Shown here: positions 12,061 to 23,548 of the stretch, in pieces
Layout: each line of letters opens with the position of its first letter
Numbering within the stretch: the first letter of the stretch is position 1
Source of the DNA: Artocarpus heterophyllus
Lineage: Eukaryota > Streptophyta > Magnoliopsida > Rosales > Moraceae
Direction of reading: 5' to 3'
Assembly: GCA_025403435.1 (NCBI GenBank)
Contig: CM046333.1
Span: 16,455,770-16,519,769, forward strand
Length of the DNA: 64,000 bases
Made by a program: the position numbers and the translations under genes
The notes under the pieces: model-generated
What the model saw: the letters and a program-made list of their open reading frames with translations, nothing else
The model's database searches: none
What the model was told of the DNA's origin: nothing

Positions 12061-13562
12061 AAAACATAAATTTTAAAAAATCAGGGCCCCCCTCCGGTAC
12101 CATGGCTCGTTAAAAACTATTGATTTTTTTAACATAAGTTCTCAGTGAAAGGAGTCGTGAAGATTAGAAACCGTTGATTTTTTTTTTCTTTTCAATGAAA
12201 AGAGTCAATTTTCTGATAGATTTCAAGCAGATTTTGTAAAAGTATTCTCAAGGAGTTACCCCAAGAATTAATCTTTAATCGTGGGTCATCTTCTGGTAGG
12301 TTGGATCCTATCCTACCGAAGTAAGTCGTATGATCACAACCAACTCTTATCGTCTGGTGGCCAAAATCAATCCAAGCTACCACGTAAAGAACTAAGATTG
12401 AGGGAGCCAAAAATCGTACTCCAAAAAATACTATATCTGTTGTATACCGCACATCTTAACTTAATAACTTGCATCCTAGGAGATAATAATTAGAACTTAA
12501 TTACTATATATGCGAGTATAAAATGCCAAGACTAACTTTAGTGCACTCGATGTGTGCATTATTATATTATATTATAATCCTGCAACTAATGTTATGTATT
12601 ACCACTTTTAAATTATATATCCTGGAGTTTCGGTATATTTTGCTTTTTTCAAGTGGGAACTTGGAGTTGGGACTTTGACTCTCTCTTGATCAAAAGTTCA
12701 AGCTCTTTTCTGCTAGACAGGAAAGTTGATTTTCTAGTTAATTAGTGGGATAATTTGTCTAATTTCACTTCTCGATGATATTATTTTAAGTGGAATTTTG
12801 GGATCGGTAGGTAAGAGTATTGCTTGGTGTTTTTCACCTAGGCCGGTGGATCCTGATGATAAAAGGGTAAATAAATCCCAAGAAGATTTACAACGAGTGG
12901 TAATACATGAAATTAACTAAACATTAATTCTTGTGGTCGTATATTTATCTGCAATTGTATGAAAATATTATTTTTTTTATCTCTTCTTTGAAGGCAACAT
13001 GATAGATTCGAATTAGAGTCTGATGACGTACTAATTAAATTAATTAATGAATTCCTACCAAGGATATGCATTCAAGATTAAAAAAAAAAAAAACCAAAAA
13101 TAAGAGTAACAAACAAAATATCAGAAACAGTACTAAGCGCGTGGACGTGATGTTTAAATGAGTTTGTTATTGCGTACGATATACGTAGCCACAACTTAAA
13201 AAAGTTTGTTTTTTCATTTCAAAAAAAAAAGTTTTGTTTTTTGTCTTTTTTGTTGTTTTTGTTTTGGTTCATTAAAAAAAAAAAAACTTTTCTTTGTACA
13301 ATATTACTGTCGTTTACTTCCCCACCTTAGTGAATTAAAAAAATTAAATAAAATCTTACAACGACACCGAATAAAAAGAATTCAAGAAATATTTCTGCTG
13401 CACAATAGATTGGTGGAACGTCCGTAGAGAATATCATATGCATCTGATCGTGATGTAATGGATCAAATGGGATAAGTACTAATGTACATGCATGTACCCT
13501 GATTCATATTAATGTCTGAGCTACTTTCAATATATGTTTATAATAAGGTTTTTTTTTTTTTT

Positions 13563-14076
13563 AGTACACAAGTGCCTTTTGAACTTTTATTGTATTTTGC
13601 AACTTATTCTCTGAACTTTTTAAACTTGACAATTTGCTTCTAAAGTTATAAATTTATTGCAAATTAATCACTCCACATTGATAATTGTGTCACTTTTTAA
13701 TAGAAATTGCCATGTGATTTTCATATAAATCATTATTAGTGACACTAATGAGATTACTTTTATGTATTTCAACTCAAATTTATTACGATTAAGATCTTTT
13801 ATTGAGTATTATGAAAAAAGAAAGTTTAAATTAACTTTGTTTTTAATATAAATTTAGATTAACATTGATAATAAAAGACCTATTATGCTCTTAATAAACT
13901 AACGATCTTTGTATATAAATTGCGTATCAATTTTTAGGGGAAAAAAAAAAAGCAACACAATTGATCAATGAGGTAATTTATAACAAATTTACAAGTTCAG
14001 GCGATAAATTAACTAAAAGTCATTGACAAATTGTAAAAAGCAACAAATTCAGACAGCAGTGGTGCAAAAAGCACGT
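13563..14076. mobile_element. Fold-back element, about 510 bp
   Basis: Imperfect long inverted repeat. The left arm (TGTATTTTGCAACTTATTC ... ACTTGACAATTTGC ... GATAATTGTGTCAC) pairs with the right arm (GCAACACAATTGATC ... CAAATTTACAAGTTCAGGCG ... GTAAAAAGCAACAAATTC). No coding sequence. Ends approximate. Confidence 0.55.
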
Positions 14077-14738
14077 TTACAACTAGCAAAAAAATTTCCT
14101 TGACATATAACATAAGCTATAGACTAGATTTCAGTTCCTTCATGCAGGGCGGTCGAAAATTGATCAAGTTTCTTCCGTAAGTTTTGGATACTTTGAAACT
14201 TACATATAATTACTTATATAGCGCACGTTGTATTTATTATTTTTCTACTTTGTCCGAAGTTTGCGAAGGAAACGAAATGTGTCATTCATATAGAAGCAAG
14301 AAAAAGAATAAATTAAACCCATGACTAACATATATATGAACCAGACAAAAAAAATCTCTAGAACCTAATCTAATTTTAGATTTACCATGAGAAAGCCCTC
14401 TATGTAATTGGGTGGGTCCCAAAATGAGATCTCCTGTTCCAACCAAACCGCGTTTCCAAACCGAAAATGACTAATAGCATGTTCCCTTATCTGAATAAAC
14501 TTGGTAAGCTGCCATTGGTTCAAGCCCTGGATTTTTTATTTTTTATTTTGCTAAAATCATAAATTTTGTTCCTGTTTTGTTATTATTATTATAATTTTTG
14601 GAACAAATCTTGTGTTTTATTTTGTATGGTCCAGAAACCTATACATGCACATATTCACATACTTGTTACTTGAGCAACTACATGGAAGCTCACTTCGAAC
14701 CATATGTTCAGTCCCCACGTAAGATTAAATCCAACGTC

Positions 14739-14746
14739 TATAAATA
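14739..14746 (+). promoter_or_regulatory. TATA box of the first ERF gene
   Basis: TATAAATA lies 132 bp upstream of the ATG at 14878. A start of transcription near 14770 would leave a leader of about 105 nt containing a (CA)n run at 14833-14845. Confidence 0.6.
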
Positions 14747-14877
14747 CTGATCATGGTCATATATCTGAATCACATTAGCTTTCTCTCACTAGTACTACAA
14801 GTACTTCCTAATCAATATATAGCACTTTAATACACACACACACACCATAGTTTTCCAAATTATTTGGTAAAATATAT

Positions 14878-15471
14878 ATGGGAGAGCCAAGCAGCCGCAG
14901 AGGCAGCCATGCAGGCGCAGCCCCTTCTATCTACAGGGGAGTCCGCAAGAGAAAGTGGGGGAAATGGGTGTCCGAAATCAGGGAGCCGGGCAAGAAAACC
15001 CGGATATGGCTCGGGAGCTTCGAGACGCCGGAGATGGCGGCGGCCGCCTACGACGTGGCGGCGCTGCATTTCCGGGGGCGGGAGGCCATGCTGAATTTCC
15101 CTCACCTCGCCAGCAGCCTGCCTCACCCCGCGAGCTCGAACGCCGAGGACATCCGCATGGCGGCCCACGAGGCGGCGCTGAGGCTGAGGAGTGGCTGCGC
15201 CGGAGCCGGCGCGGCTGATTCTCCGACTGCTCCGGTGGCAGAGTCCGAGATTGGCGGCCGCTCCGGCCCCCGGATGGTGGCGCCGGTCACGGTCCGGCTG
15301 TCGCCGAGCCAAATTCAGGCGATCAACGAGTCGCCGCTCGATTCGCCGACGACGTGGATGGAAATGTCGGAGGCCATGATGAAGGAGTCCGCCATGTTCT
15401 TCAATGATGCTGAGGAGAATGAGTATTGGGATGACGAGGATATGCAAAGTGATTCTCTTTGGGATCCTTAA
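14878..15471 (+). CDS. AP2/ERF transcription factor, DREB type (ERF021/ERF022-like)
   Basis: Intronless 197-residue nuclear DNA-binding protein. Residues 19-76 form one AP2 domain ([15 protein letters not shown] ... [11 protein letters not shown] ... LNFP). Val14 and Glu19 of the domain are the DREB-subfamily signature. Family knowledge predicts binding to DRE/CRT or GCC-type cis-elements. The domain is followed by a [11 protein letters not shown] helix, an Ala/Gly-rich linker, a conserved block [17 protein letters not shown] (141-157) and an acidic tail ending DSLWDP, a possible activation region. The coding region is very GC-rich compared with its AT-rich surroundings, which also creates long spurious frames on the other strand. 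A close paralogue lies at 54341-54982. Group III placement is inferred from the AP2 sequence alone. Confidence 0.95.
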   Translation: MGEPSSRRGSHAGAAPSIYRGVRKRKWGKWVSEIREPGKKTRIWLGSFETPEMAAAAYDVAALHFRGREAMLNFPHLASSLPHPASSNAEDIRMAAHEAALRLRSGCAGAGAADSPTAPVAESEIGGRSGPRMVAPVTVRLSPSQIQAINESPLDSPTTWMEMSEAMMKESAMFFNDAEENEYWDDEDMQSDSLWDP

Positions 15472-16531
15472 GTTTGGTAACATTTCTATAATTATATTAT
15501 TAATTATCACTATAGCTATACAAAATAACATAATTAACGCCATATTTTAATGCCAACACATGATAATATACCTAAAGAATTATTTTTGGATCTTTTTTTA
15601 TTAGGGAGGTCATACTATGAATAATATTATTTGACCAGTGGGATTAGTTAATAAAATTAATAAAATAAGTGCACGTACGTGTGGTGATTGGCACGCTGGT
15701 TTGGTGTATCGTTTGCTTGTAAATGATGAAGATTTGGTTGGCATTCTTAGCTAATTATAATTAAGGAGAAGGGATTAATTTCCCTCTATATATATAGGGG
15801 ATTTGTTTTGTTAATGAAGAAGATTTATGAAAAGATTGTTTAATGTTTGACGGAATAGTGGAGGGCGATTTGTTTTAAGGGAAGCCCATTTTGCGCTGTT
15901 CAATATTCTGAAAAGGGAGCTGATTTTTGGTGGGTCCCAAGTAGCATAGAATAAGACCTGAAGAAGCTTTTAGAGGCAAAATTTTGACATTTCTGTTGGC
16001 CCAATTAAGGTTTGTTTTTGGTGGCCAGGCGCACGAGCAATGTTAATGTTTTAGTGATCAAATATTGGCCACTGTCCACAATCTCATTAGCCTCTTGGCT
16101 TATTTGTAATGATATCATTATATATAGAAAAGGTGTGGTGTGATTAATTCTTTGTATTAATATTTGTTTATGTAATTGTGTTTGATTTTTGTAATTCTGA
16201 TTTAATGAAGCTCTTACATGTGATATATGCAAAATTTCTCACAAGTATTAATGTTTTAAATATCCTTCTTCTCTACTAATTTTTATGAAGTTTATATTTT
16301 ATTTGTTGCCGGGCTTAATACTCATTACCTCATTCTAATCGTTAATAATCATTGCGAAGGATTACGATATTATAGTGTGTGTGTTTTTTCAAAGAATCCA
16401 AATAACCTGGAGAACAACAAAAATAGTGAAAGCTGATAGTTGGATTAGCAAGTTAAATTCTAATGAAAAAAAAATCAATTAAAAAGCTCGACTTTTCTGT
16501 TCATCATAAAATTCTTCTCAATTGACTAATA

Positions 16532-16695
16532 AGGTGTTTAAAAAGTGAGTTGAAATTGAGAGTTTTAATTGAAAGTACACAAGTATGTGAGAGCTTTACA
16601 CTTTAACATATTTTTATTTTATATTGTAATATGTAAAAATTTTATACTGTTTAAGTTAAAACTGATAAGTTTTAGCCGATTTTGCCCAACATCCT
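16532..16695. mobile_element. MITE of the 'GAGAGCTTTACA' family, copy 2
   Basis: Begins AGGTGTTTAAAAAG and ends CCCAACATCCT. The core has TGTGAGAGCTTTACAC and ATTTTTATTTTATATTGTAAT, in the same order as the other copies. Confidence 0.65.
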
Positions 16696-17317
16696 ATAAT
16701 ATCACTTGCAAAAAATGCTCTTGTAATTTTCTTGGATCTAAATATGTTCATCCCTTTATATTACATAAATGTTTGCATCTGTTATACATCGAATTATTAA
16801 CTTTGACTAACTAGATTGCATTTGCCAAAAGATCCATTATCCAAAAAAAATACCTAGATTATTTTGGCCAGCTAAAATTTAGTAGGTCAAAGTAGTGGCT
16901 TACAACCCAAGAAACCACTTTGCAGGGAAACAAATTCTTGCACCGCTGATTAGTGGAGTATTGAGATCCTCGCATCCAATTATACAAAAGAGAAGACCAC
17001 TCTTATAAATAGAACTGTTTTCTAGGCTTTTGGCTATTGGAGAACAAACCCATGGTCACCAAGACCTAACAAAATTTTCAACCTATAGTTCATTTAAAAA
17101 ATACTTAGAAGTTGAAGTTAGAATTTAAATACTTTAGTATATAAGAGCTTTACACTATAGTAAATTAAACTTGTTTTTCTAATGTACTTTTCAAACAAAC
17201 ACATATATATCTTATACACGTTTTGGAGAATTAAGCAGACATGGTTAATGCTAATCATGAGTTATGAGGCCACTGAACACGTATTACTTGAGCATAAGAA
17301 AAAAAAAAAAAAAACTG

Positions 17318-17481
17318 TTAGAGTGTTTGAAAGAAGAATTGGAACACAAAACTTGAATTGTACATTGTTGCATATGAGAGCTTTACATTATAGTATATTT
17401 TTGCTTTATATAGTAGTATGTGAGAGCTTTATATTGTTTATGATTGGAACTATAAAGTTTAAAATACTCTAACAAAACACT
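17318..17481. mobile_element. MITE of the 'GAGAGCTTTACA' family, copy 3
   Basis: Inverted ends TTAGAGTGTTTGAAAG and CTCTAACAAAACACT. The core carries GAGAGCTTTACATTATAG, TTTTTGCTTTATATAG and a second GAGAGCTTTATATTG. Confidence 0.7.
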
Positions 17482-18551
17482 ATATATATATATATATTTA
17501 ATATGTTTATTTCATTTGTAGGGTGTATCTTTTAACACACACTATTCTACTTTGGCTTAGCCACCTAGGTGGGGCAGCTGCCCCTTTGACCTAAGGTGTT
17601 CCCTTAAACTTTGTGGCCCCAAAAAAAAAAAAAAAAATCACAATTTTATATTGATTTTCCCCCCTTGTTTCATAATTGTTAAAAAATTTTCAATCATCCC
17701 CTTAAATTTGACTTTAAACATACCCATTTCAAAACAAAATCTCAAATAAAGAAAAAAAATCACCTATACTACAATATAAATTCATAACTTTACAAACTTT
17801 AAACTTTTAAAGTGAATTGAACTCATTACAAACTTGACTATTTGAAAGAAAAATTAAAAAAAAAAAGAAAAGCGAATTGACTATTTGAAAGGAAAAATAA
17901 AAAATGCAAATACATAAAAGAAGATAAAAGAGAAATATAGTTCAAAAAAAAGTTAAAGTAGTAATTTAATACTAAACTGTAGCTTAATTTATACCTCTGA
18001 AATTTTTTTTTCTGGCTTTCCCAAATACACCTTTTTTAATAAAATTTTTTATTGCCATATTAACCATTAAAAAATACTCTTAAGATAAAATAAAAAAAAA
18101 CTCACTACATACCCTACTTAAAAAATATTATGCCCTGCTTTTTTTAAAAAAAGAATTCAATATCAAATAACCTTCTCACAAAAAAAAATGTAGTATTTTT
18201 CTTCCTTAAAATAATTTTTATGTTCAATTTTATTGTTTAACATAAACGAATTATATAAACTATTTGAAACCATTAATTTATGGAAGAAAAAAACCTTACA
18301 AATCTTGTACTCATAAAAAACTAAGGAAAACTTCACGAAGTTTTACTGTTCAATATAAACAACTTATATAAACTAAGTGAAAAGTATAATGAAAAGTGTC
18401 ACGCACTTTTATAATTATGCGATATAACCAGCCAATTAAATTTCGGCAAGCACGTGTCACAGACAACTAGTCACTCCAAGAAGGCGAAAAGAGAAATACT
18501 TTTTTGCCTCTTTTCCCAAATTTTTGTAGAAAGAAAGGAAAATTGTTGAAG

Positions 18552-18578
18552 TGGGCTGGGCTGGGCTGGGCTGTGGGC
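18552..18578 (+). promoter_or_regulatory. Site II-like TGGGC array upstream of the FAR1-like gene
   Basis: TGGGCT occurs at 18552, 18557, 18562 and 18567, overlapping every 5 bp, and TGGGCC at 18573. TGGGCY (site II) elements are known TCP-factor targets in promoters of broadly expressed plant genes. The array lies about 150 bp upstream of the 5'-UTR intron donor at 18725, so a core-promoter role is plausible but inferred. Confidence 0.5.
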
Positions 18579-18970
18579 CGAAGTAGTGACCTTTGGGGGC
18601 GAGTATCGCAATAGCAATATGCGAGTAGCGCATTCGCATATGGTTGTCCTAATCTTCCAGTCTTGACTCCAGACCTTCTCATACTCGCGCGCCCTAAGTT
18701 TCTCCCCTGATTCATTCAATTCAGGTAATTTTTCCATATTTTCTCATTTACTTTCTTATTTATTTATTCAAAACAAAAACAACCCATGAAGTTGCTTAAT
18801 TGTTGTGAATTTCTGTCCTCTGTTATTCATTAATTGCATTTTTTATTCTTTCAATAAATTGAAATTATTATTATTATTATTTTTTTTTGGGCAAAATTTT
18901 CCCCCTTGAGCTCTTTATGGTTTGAGAATTGCAATTTCTGCTTAAATGTTATCATATTGTATTCAAGAAG

Positions 18971-19108
18971 CCGTTTGCAAATGCAGTTAGAACCACATTT
19001 TCTGCTTCTAACTAGTTTTTGATTCGACTTTTATAAAAAAAAAAAAACTGTAAAAATTTTAGTTAAAACCACAAAATGTGGTTCCAAACTGCGTATTCAA
19101 ACGGGTTA
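18971..19108. mobile_element. Short inverted-repeat MITE in the FAR1-like 5'-UTR intron
   Basis: The left end AGCCGTTTGCAAATGCAGTT ... AACCACATTTT is inverted at the right end as AAAATGTGGTTCCAAACTGC ... TTCAAACGGGTT. Arms are about 35 bp around an AT-rich loop. Confidence 0.7.
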
Positions 19109-19531
19109 AATCATATTCTATGAATGTAATGACATCGCTCTTGCACTTTCATGCATTTTCACGCACAGTTTTATGTTAAAAAAAGATTCCCGTTGTGATG
19201 TCAAATGTACTGGCCATTTCCCTTTGATTTGTTATTGCTTTTTATGTAATATTCCTTTTCTGTTTTTCATTGATGGTGCAATTCAAGAATGTTAGTATTA
19301 CTCGGATTGCTTTATGTCCCATTTCAGAAAGAAAGGTATTTACTTGGGACAAGTGTTTTTATGTTAGCATTGGCTCTAAGTTCCAAATTTTTTTTGGTAT
19401 CTCCGTGTGATATTGCACATAGCATTGTTAAATGGCCTAATGGCGTCATTGGTGATATTAATGGAAACCCTTTTCTATGTAGTTCTAAGTTTCCTTCCAT
19501 TTTCCATTTGATTTAGTCGTGGACAGCTTTA

Positions 19532-19697
19532 TAGGCTGTTTGGAACTTTAGTTGTAACTAGCATTTTAAGTTTAAGAGCTGCAGCTACTGAGAGCTTTAC
19601 AATGTGACAACTTTTTGCTTTTTATTGTAGCTACTGAGAGCTTTGCATTTTCATAGTTGTACTGATAGGTTGAAACTGAAGTTCTAAACACCATATT
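19532..19697. mobile_element. MITE of the 'GAGAGCTTTACA' family, copy 4 (in the FAR1-like 5'-UTR intron)
   Basis: Begins GCTGTTTGGAACTTTAG and ends CTAAACACCAT. The core has TGAGAGCTTTACAATGTG and a near-repeat TACTGAGAGCTTTGCAT around TTTTTGCTTTTTATTGTAGC. This is the best-preserved core in the window and lies about 250 bp before the start codon. Confidence 0.7.
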
Positions 19698-19901
19698 ATT
19701 TTGTCATATGTAGTTTCGATATAGATTTGGGCTTCACTCTGAGCAACGCTTGTGAAGGATAGATAATTTTGTGTTAATTCTGCATTTCCTTACTTCTTTC
19801 TGTAGCTGTTTGATTTAAATGTAATAATTGTTAGTTATAGGTTCTAGATGGTTTCGGGATGGCTTAATGGATGTGATTTTCATTCTTGACTTTCCAGGCT
19901 C

Positions 19902-19952
19902 ATGTCTGAACGATTAGCTTTTAATAAAAGAATTCAGATTCTATGGGGATAG
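19902..19952 (+). promoter_or_regulatory. Upstream ORF overlapping the FAR1-like start codon
   Basis: An ATG four bases into the predicted second leader exon opens a 16-codon frame ending TAG at 19950-19952. It therefore overlaps the main ATG (19943) in another frame. Such an arrangement usually lowers translation of the main frame. It exists only if the leader includes 19898-19942, which the splice model supports. Confidence 0.5.
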
Positions 19953-22900
19953 ATCTTGAACAGCCTTCAAGAGAATATCACAAGGAAGACAATAGACAAA
20001 ATGTGAATGTTATAGTGGTGGATGGCGCAAATGAAGGGCTTTATAGAAACCCAACGAATGCAAATTCACTCAACTCAGCTGAAAATATTGGGGAGAAGAG
20101 AGGGTCAAATGCTGAAAAAGTATCGGATAAGGGAAACAAATCACAAGCTGGGGATGACATAAACTTGAATTCATCAAGAAATTTAGAGCCTCATTATGGA
20201 ATGGAGTTTGAATCAAAGGAAGAAGCTTTTTTGTTCTATAAAGAATATGCAAAGTCTGTGGGCTTTGCTGGTGTAATAAAGGCAAGCCGTCGATCCAGAG
20301 TAACTGGAAAATTTATTGATGCCAAATTTGCATGTACTAGATATGGGAATAAGCGAGAATCTGGTAAAGATGAAACTCCAGAAGGCGTTTCAAACGCAGA
20401 CGGCACAATAATGTTCGCTGTTAAGAGAAAGCGAGGCCGTGTTAATCGATCATGGGAGAAAACAGATTGCAAAGCATGCTTGCATGTTAAGAGAAGGGAC
20501 GATGGCAGATGGATTATTAGTAGTTTCATAAAGGAGCACAATCATGAAATTTTTCCCGATCAAGCTTATTACTTCCGGGGGCATCGGAATTTAGAATTAG
20601 GAAGTAGTGACACTGATGCCTTGCATGCTATTCGGGCAAGAACCAAAAAGATGTACGTTACAATGTCAAGACAGTCTAGTGGCTATAAGAAGAACGGAAG
20701 TCGAAAGGGTGATGGATCAAACCAATTACAAAGTGGACAAAATTTGGCTTTGGATGAAGGAGATGCTCAAGTTATGCTTGACCATTTTATAGATATGCAA
20801 GATGAGAATCCAAACTTCTTTTATGCCATAGACCTGAACAAAGAGCAACAATTGAGAAATGTTTTTTGGGTTGATGCCAAAGGCAGGCTTGATTATTGCA
20901 ATTTCTGTGATGTAGTGCTTTTTGACATCACATATATCAGGAATGAATATAAGTTGCCACTTGCTCCTTTTATTGGTGTGAACCATCACTGTCAGTTCCT
21001 TCTTCTGGGATGTGCATTACTTGCTGATGAGACAAAATCGACGTATGTGTGGCTTATGCGGGCATGGCTTAGAGCAATGGGTAGACATCCTCCAAAAGTG
21101 ATACTTGCTGATCAAGACAGCATCTTGAAAGAAGCAATTGCAGAGGTTTTTCCTAATACTCGACACTGTTTTTGTTTATGGCATATAATGAATAAGATTC
21201 CTGAGAAGCTCGGGTACGTGATGAGGCAACATGAAAAATTTATGGCTAAATTTAACAAATGCATTTTCAAGTCTTGGACAACTGAGCAGTTTGAAGAAAG
21301 ATGGTGGAAGATGGCTGACAGGTTTAATTTAAGAACTGACCTATGGTTTCAATCCTTGTATGAAGATCGTGAACGGTGGGTGCCAACGTACATGACAAAG
21401 ATTTTCCTTGCGGGGTTGTCTACGACACAGAAATCGGAAAGTATAAATTGTTTCTTGGACAAGTACATGCAGAGGAAAACTACTTTGAAAGAATTTATGG
21501 AACAATACAGAGCAATTCTACGAGAGAAGGCTGAAGAGGAAGTAAAAGCAGATTTTGAGACTTGGAATAAGCAACCAGCATTGAAATCTCCATCACCTTT
21601 TGGGAAACAAATGGCAGCCGTTTACACTCATGCAATTTTTAAGAAATTCCAAGTTGAAGTTTTGGGCGTAGTTGCTTGTCATCCAAGGAAAGAAGATGAA
21701 GATAGAGAAACCAAAACTTTCAGAGTTCAAGACTTTGAAAAGAATCAGAATTTCATTGTGGAGTGGAATGAAACAACATCAGATGTTTCTTGTTCGTGTC
21801 ATTCATTTGAATTCAATGGTTTTGTTTGTAGACATGTGATGATTGTTCTTCAAATGTCTGGTGTACATAGCATCCCATCTCAGTGCATATTGAAACGTTG
21901 GACAAAAGATGCAAAGAGTAGACAGACCCTAAGAGAAGGGTCAGACATGGTTGAGTCTAGAGTTCAACGCTATAATGACATATGTCAAGGGGCCTTTAAA
22001 TTAAGCGATGAAGGGTCTTTATCTCAAGAGAGTTACAATATTGCATTTGGTGCATTGGAAGAAGCTTTGAAAAAGTGTGAAAGCATCAATAACTCAATTC
22101 AAACTGTAACACAACCAAGCTCACGTTCAAGTCATGGTCCTCAATGCTTTGAAGAAGGGAACCAAAGTAGCAGGACTGGCAAGGAATATAAAAAGAACGG
22201 TGCATCTAAGAAAGGACAGGTTAGTCGAATATTTAGTGATTATATGCCTCTATGATTGGTTGGTTGGAAATTGTTTTAGTGGTTATTTATTATTGAGCTC
22301 TTTGTTCTTCGATTAGGTACATACAGAGCCAGAGATCGTAGCTATTGGGATTCAAGAAAGCTGGCAGCAAATGGTAGTTATATCGTCCTCACTCAAAAAC
22401 CTTTGTTTTGAAATGTGTACGCACATATAATACAAAGGAATGACTTAATGTGAGAACACAAATTTATGAGCCCCTGCCCCTTAATAGGAAGTCTCACATG
22501 GAATGATTATAAGATAACTAGTGGGTTTTATATAGGCCCTTGGGTTCCCTCCCCTTGCAGGCCGGTTTTGCATGGGAGTTCAATCCAATGGGTTTGTAAC
22601 AAGAACCATGCTATTCTTCTTAACAAGATTTTTTTTATTATTTTTATTTTTTTTTATTTAGGGAATTCTTTCAAGTTCTATATTGGTTATATGGATCAAT
22701 GTTCCTAAATCTTTGCTTATGTGTGCTTTTCTTTTTCCCTTTTTCCCTCTTTCTTTCTTTCTTTTTTTTTTCGTAGGAACAAATGAACTCAAGAAATCCA
22801 ACTCTTGATGGCTATTTTGGCAGCCAAGAAGTTGTTCAGGGAATGGTAAGGTGTTCCTCCCAGTACCCAATATAGCCATATATTGGAATTCTAGCAAATG

Positions 22901-23522
22901 CATTGTGAATTTTGTTTTCTATCTCCCATTAGCTTGGCCTTTGGATTACGTTGCAGAGCCAATTAAACCCGATGGCTCCAATCCGTGATGAGTGTTATAG
23001 CAATCAGCATGGCGTACAAGGGCTGGTAATGCACTTGGGCTGACGCTGATAATTCTTTTATTTTTGATACTGTATCATTTCAACCAAGACCTTTACTTTG
23101 GCTGCAGGGACAGTTGAACTCACTTGCACCTATCCACGACGCGCATAATGTAGCTCAACAAAGAATGCATGGCATGGTATGGTGACAGTCCAGTTGTTAT
23201 TTTATCAGTGATCATAGTTCTGTTATGAGAATCATTTGTACTTTGTTTGACACGGTGAAATTATATTGAACTGTTGCATATGCTTGTAGAGGCAGTTACA
23301 TTTCAGACCCCAAACTGCTCCTGGTTGTTTCGGTGTCCAGGATAGTTTGCAAGTCATGGTAAGTGAATCTTCACTTGGAATCCACACCTTTTTTTTTCTT
23401 TTTCTTTTTATGGATTTTTTACAATGTTTTCGAACTCATTCCAGGACCAGTCTGATTTGGCATCTACACAGCTGCATGGCCTGGAACCAAAGCACACGCA
23501 TTCGAAGCACTCGTCCCATTAA
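19943..23522 (+). CDS. FAR1/FHY3-family protein (FRS2-like), domesticated MULE transposase
   Basis: Seven coding exons: 19943-22219, 22317-22373, 22777-22845, 22957-23025, 23108-23176, 23290-23358 and 23445-23522, all phase 0, giving 895 residues. Residues 86-205 form the FAR1 N-terminal zinc-binding domain (C131, C176, C179, H199, H201). Residues ~325-418 are the MULE transposase-like core (FDITY with D328; ADQD with D390/D392). Residues 617-631 are a SWIM zinc finger (CSC ... CRH). FAR1/FHY3 proteins are nuclear transcription factors derived from Mutator-like transposases, known from phytochrome A signalling. The start codon gives the family's MxIDLxxPS N-terminus. The 3' exons encode 23-residue related units (e.g. 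SQLNPMAPIRDE, GQLNSLAPIHDA). FRS2 affinity comes from the central domain and C-terminal exon pattern, recalled and not computed. Confidence 0.96.
22466..22640. repeat. Possible degraded TE fragment in the second FAR1-like coding intron
   Basis: The run AGTCTCACATGGAATGATTA ... GTGGGTTTTATATAGG ... GGCCGGTTTTGCATGGGAG resembles a segment common in plant retroelement debris (the 'AGTCCCACATYGG' type). A similar AGTCCCACATTG occurs at 50221. Assignment is from memory and weak. Confidence 0.35.
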
Positions 23523-23548
23523 CTGCTCGTGTAGCGTCTCTGCCTAAC

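Larger units (their letters stand above)
4290..14730. other. Intergenic region without a gene
   Basis: About 10.4 kb of AT-rich DNA between the PP2C 3' end and the first ERF promoter. I found no convincing coding exon on either strand; open frames are short, low-complexity and match no family I know. It holds fold-back elements, a SINE, an AT-rich dispersed repeat, poly-T/poly-A runs (e.g. 6031-6060) and short TA/GT microsatellites (2738-2761, 9187-9206, 9951-9980). These are listed separately where they have structure. Confidence 0.7.
15472..18540. other. Intergenic region with MITE copies, no gene
   Basis: AT-rich spacer between the first ERF gene and the FAR1-like promoter. It holds two full MITE copies (16532-16695, 17318-17481), a partial one around 17100-17165, a TA run at 17482-17499 and an A-rich stretch at 17616-18360. 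I see no coding sequence. Confidence 0.65.
18725..19897 (+). other. 5'-UTR intron of the FAR1-like gene
   Basis: Predicted from a donor CAG|GTAATT at 18725 and an acceptor TTTCCAG at 19891-19897, after a T-rich stretch, 45 nt before the start codon. It contains two MITEs (18971-19108 and 19532-19697). FAR1/FHY3 genes commonly have 5'-UTR introns; transcript data would settle it. Confidence 0.55.

Noticed and set aside
12192..12493. 86- and 70-residue overlapping open frames on opposite strands
   Set aside because: No recognisable domain, no promoter or splice context; probably chance in a repeat-derived segment.
14860..15543. 227-residue open frame opposite the first ERF gene, and 87- and 146-residue frames within the two ERF genes
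   Set aside because: They are Arg/Pro/Gly/Ala-rich shadow frames caused by the high GC of the ERF coding sequences and match no protein family.
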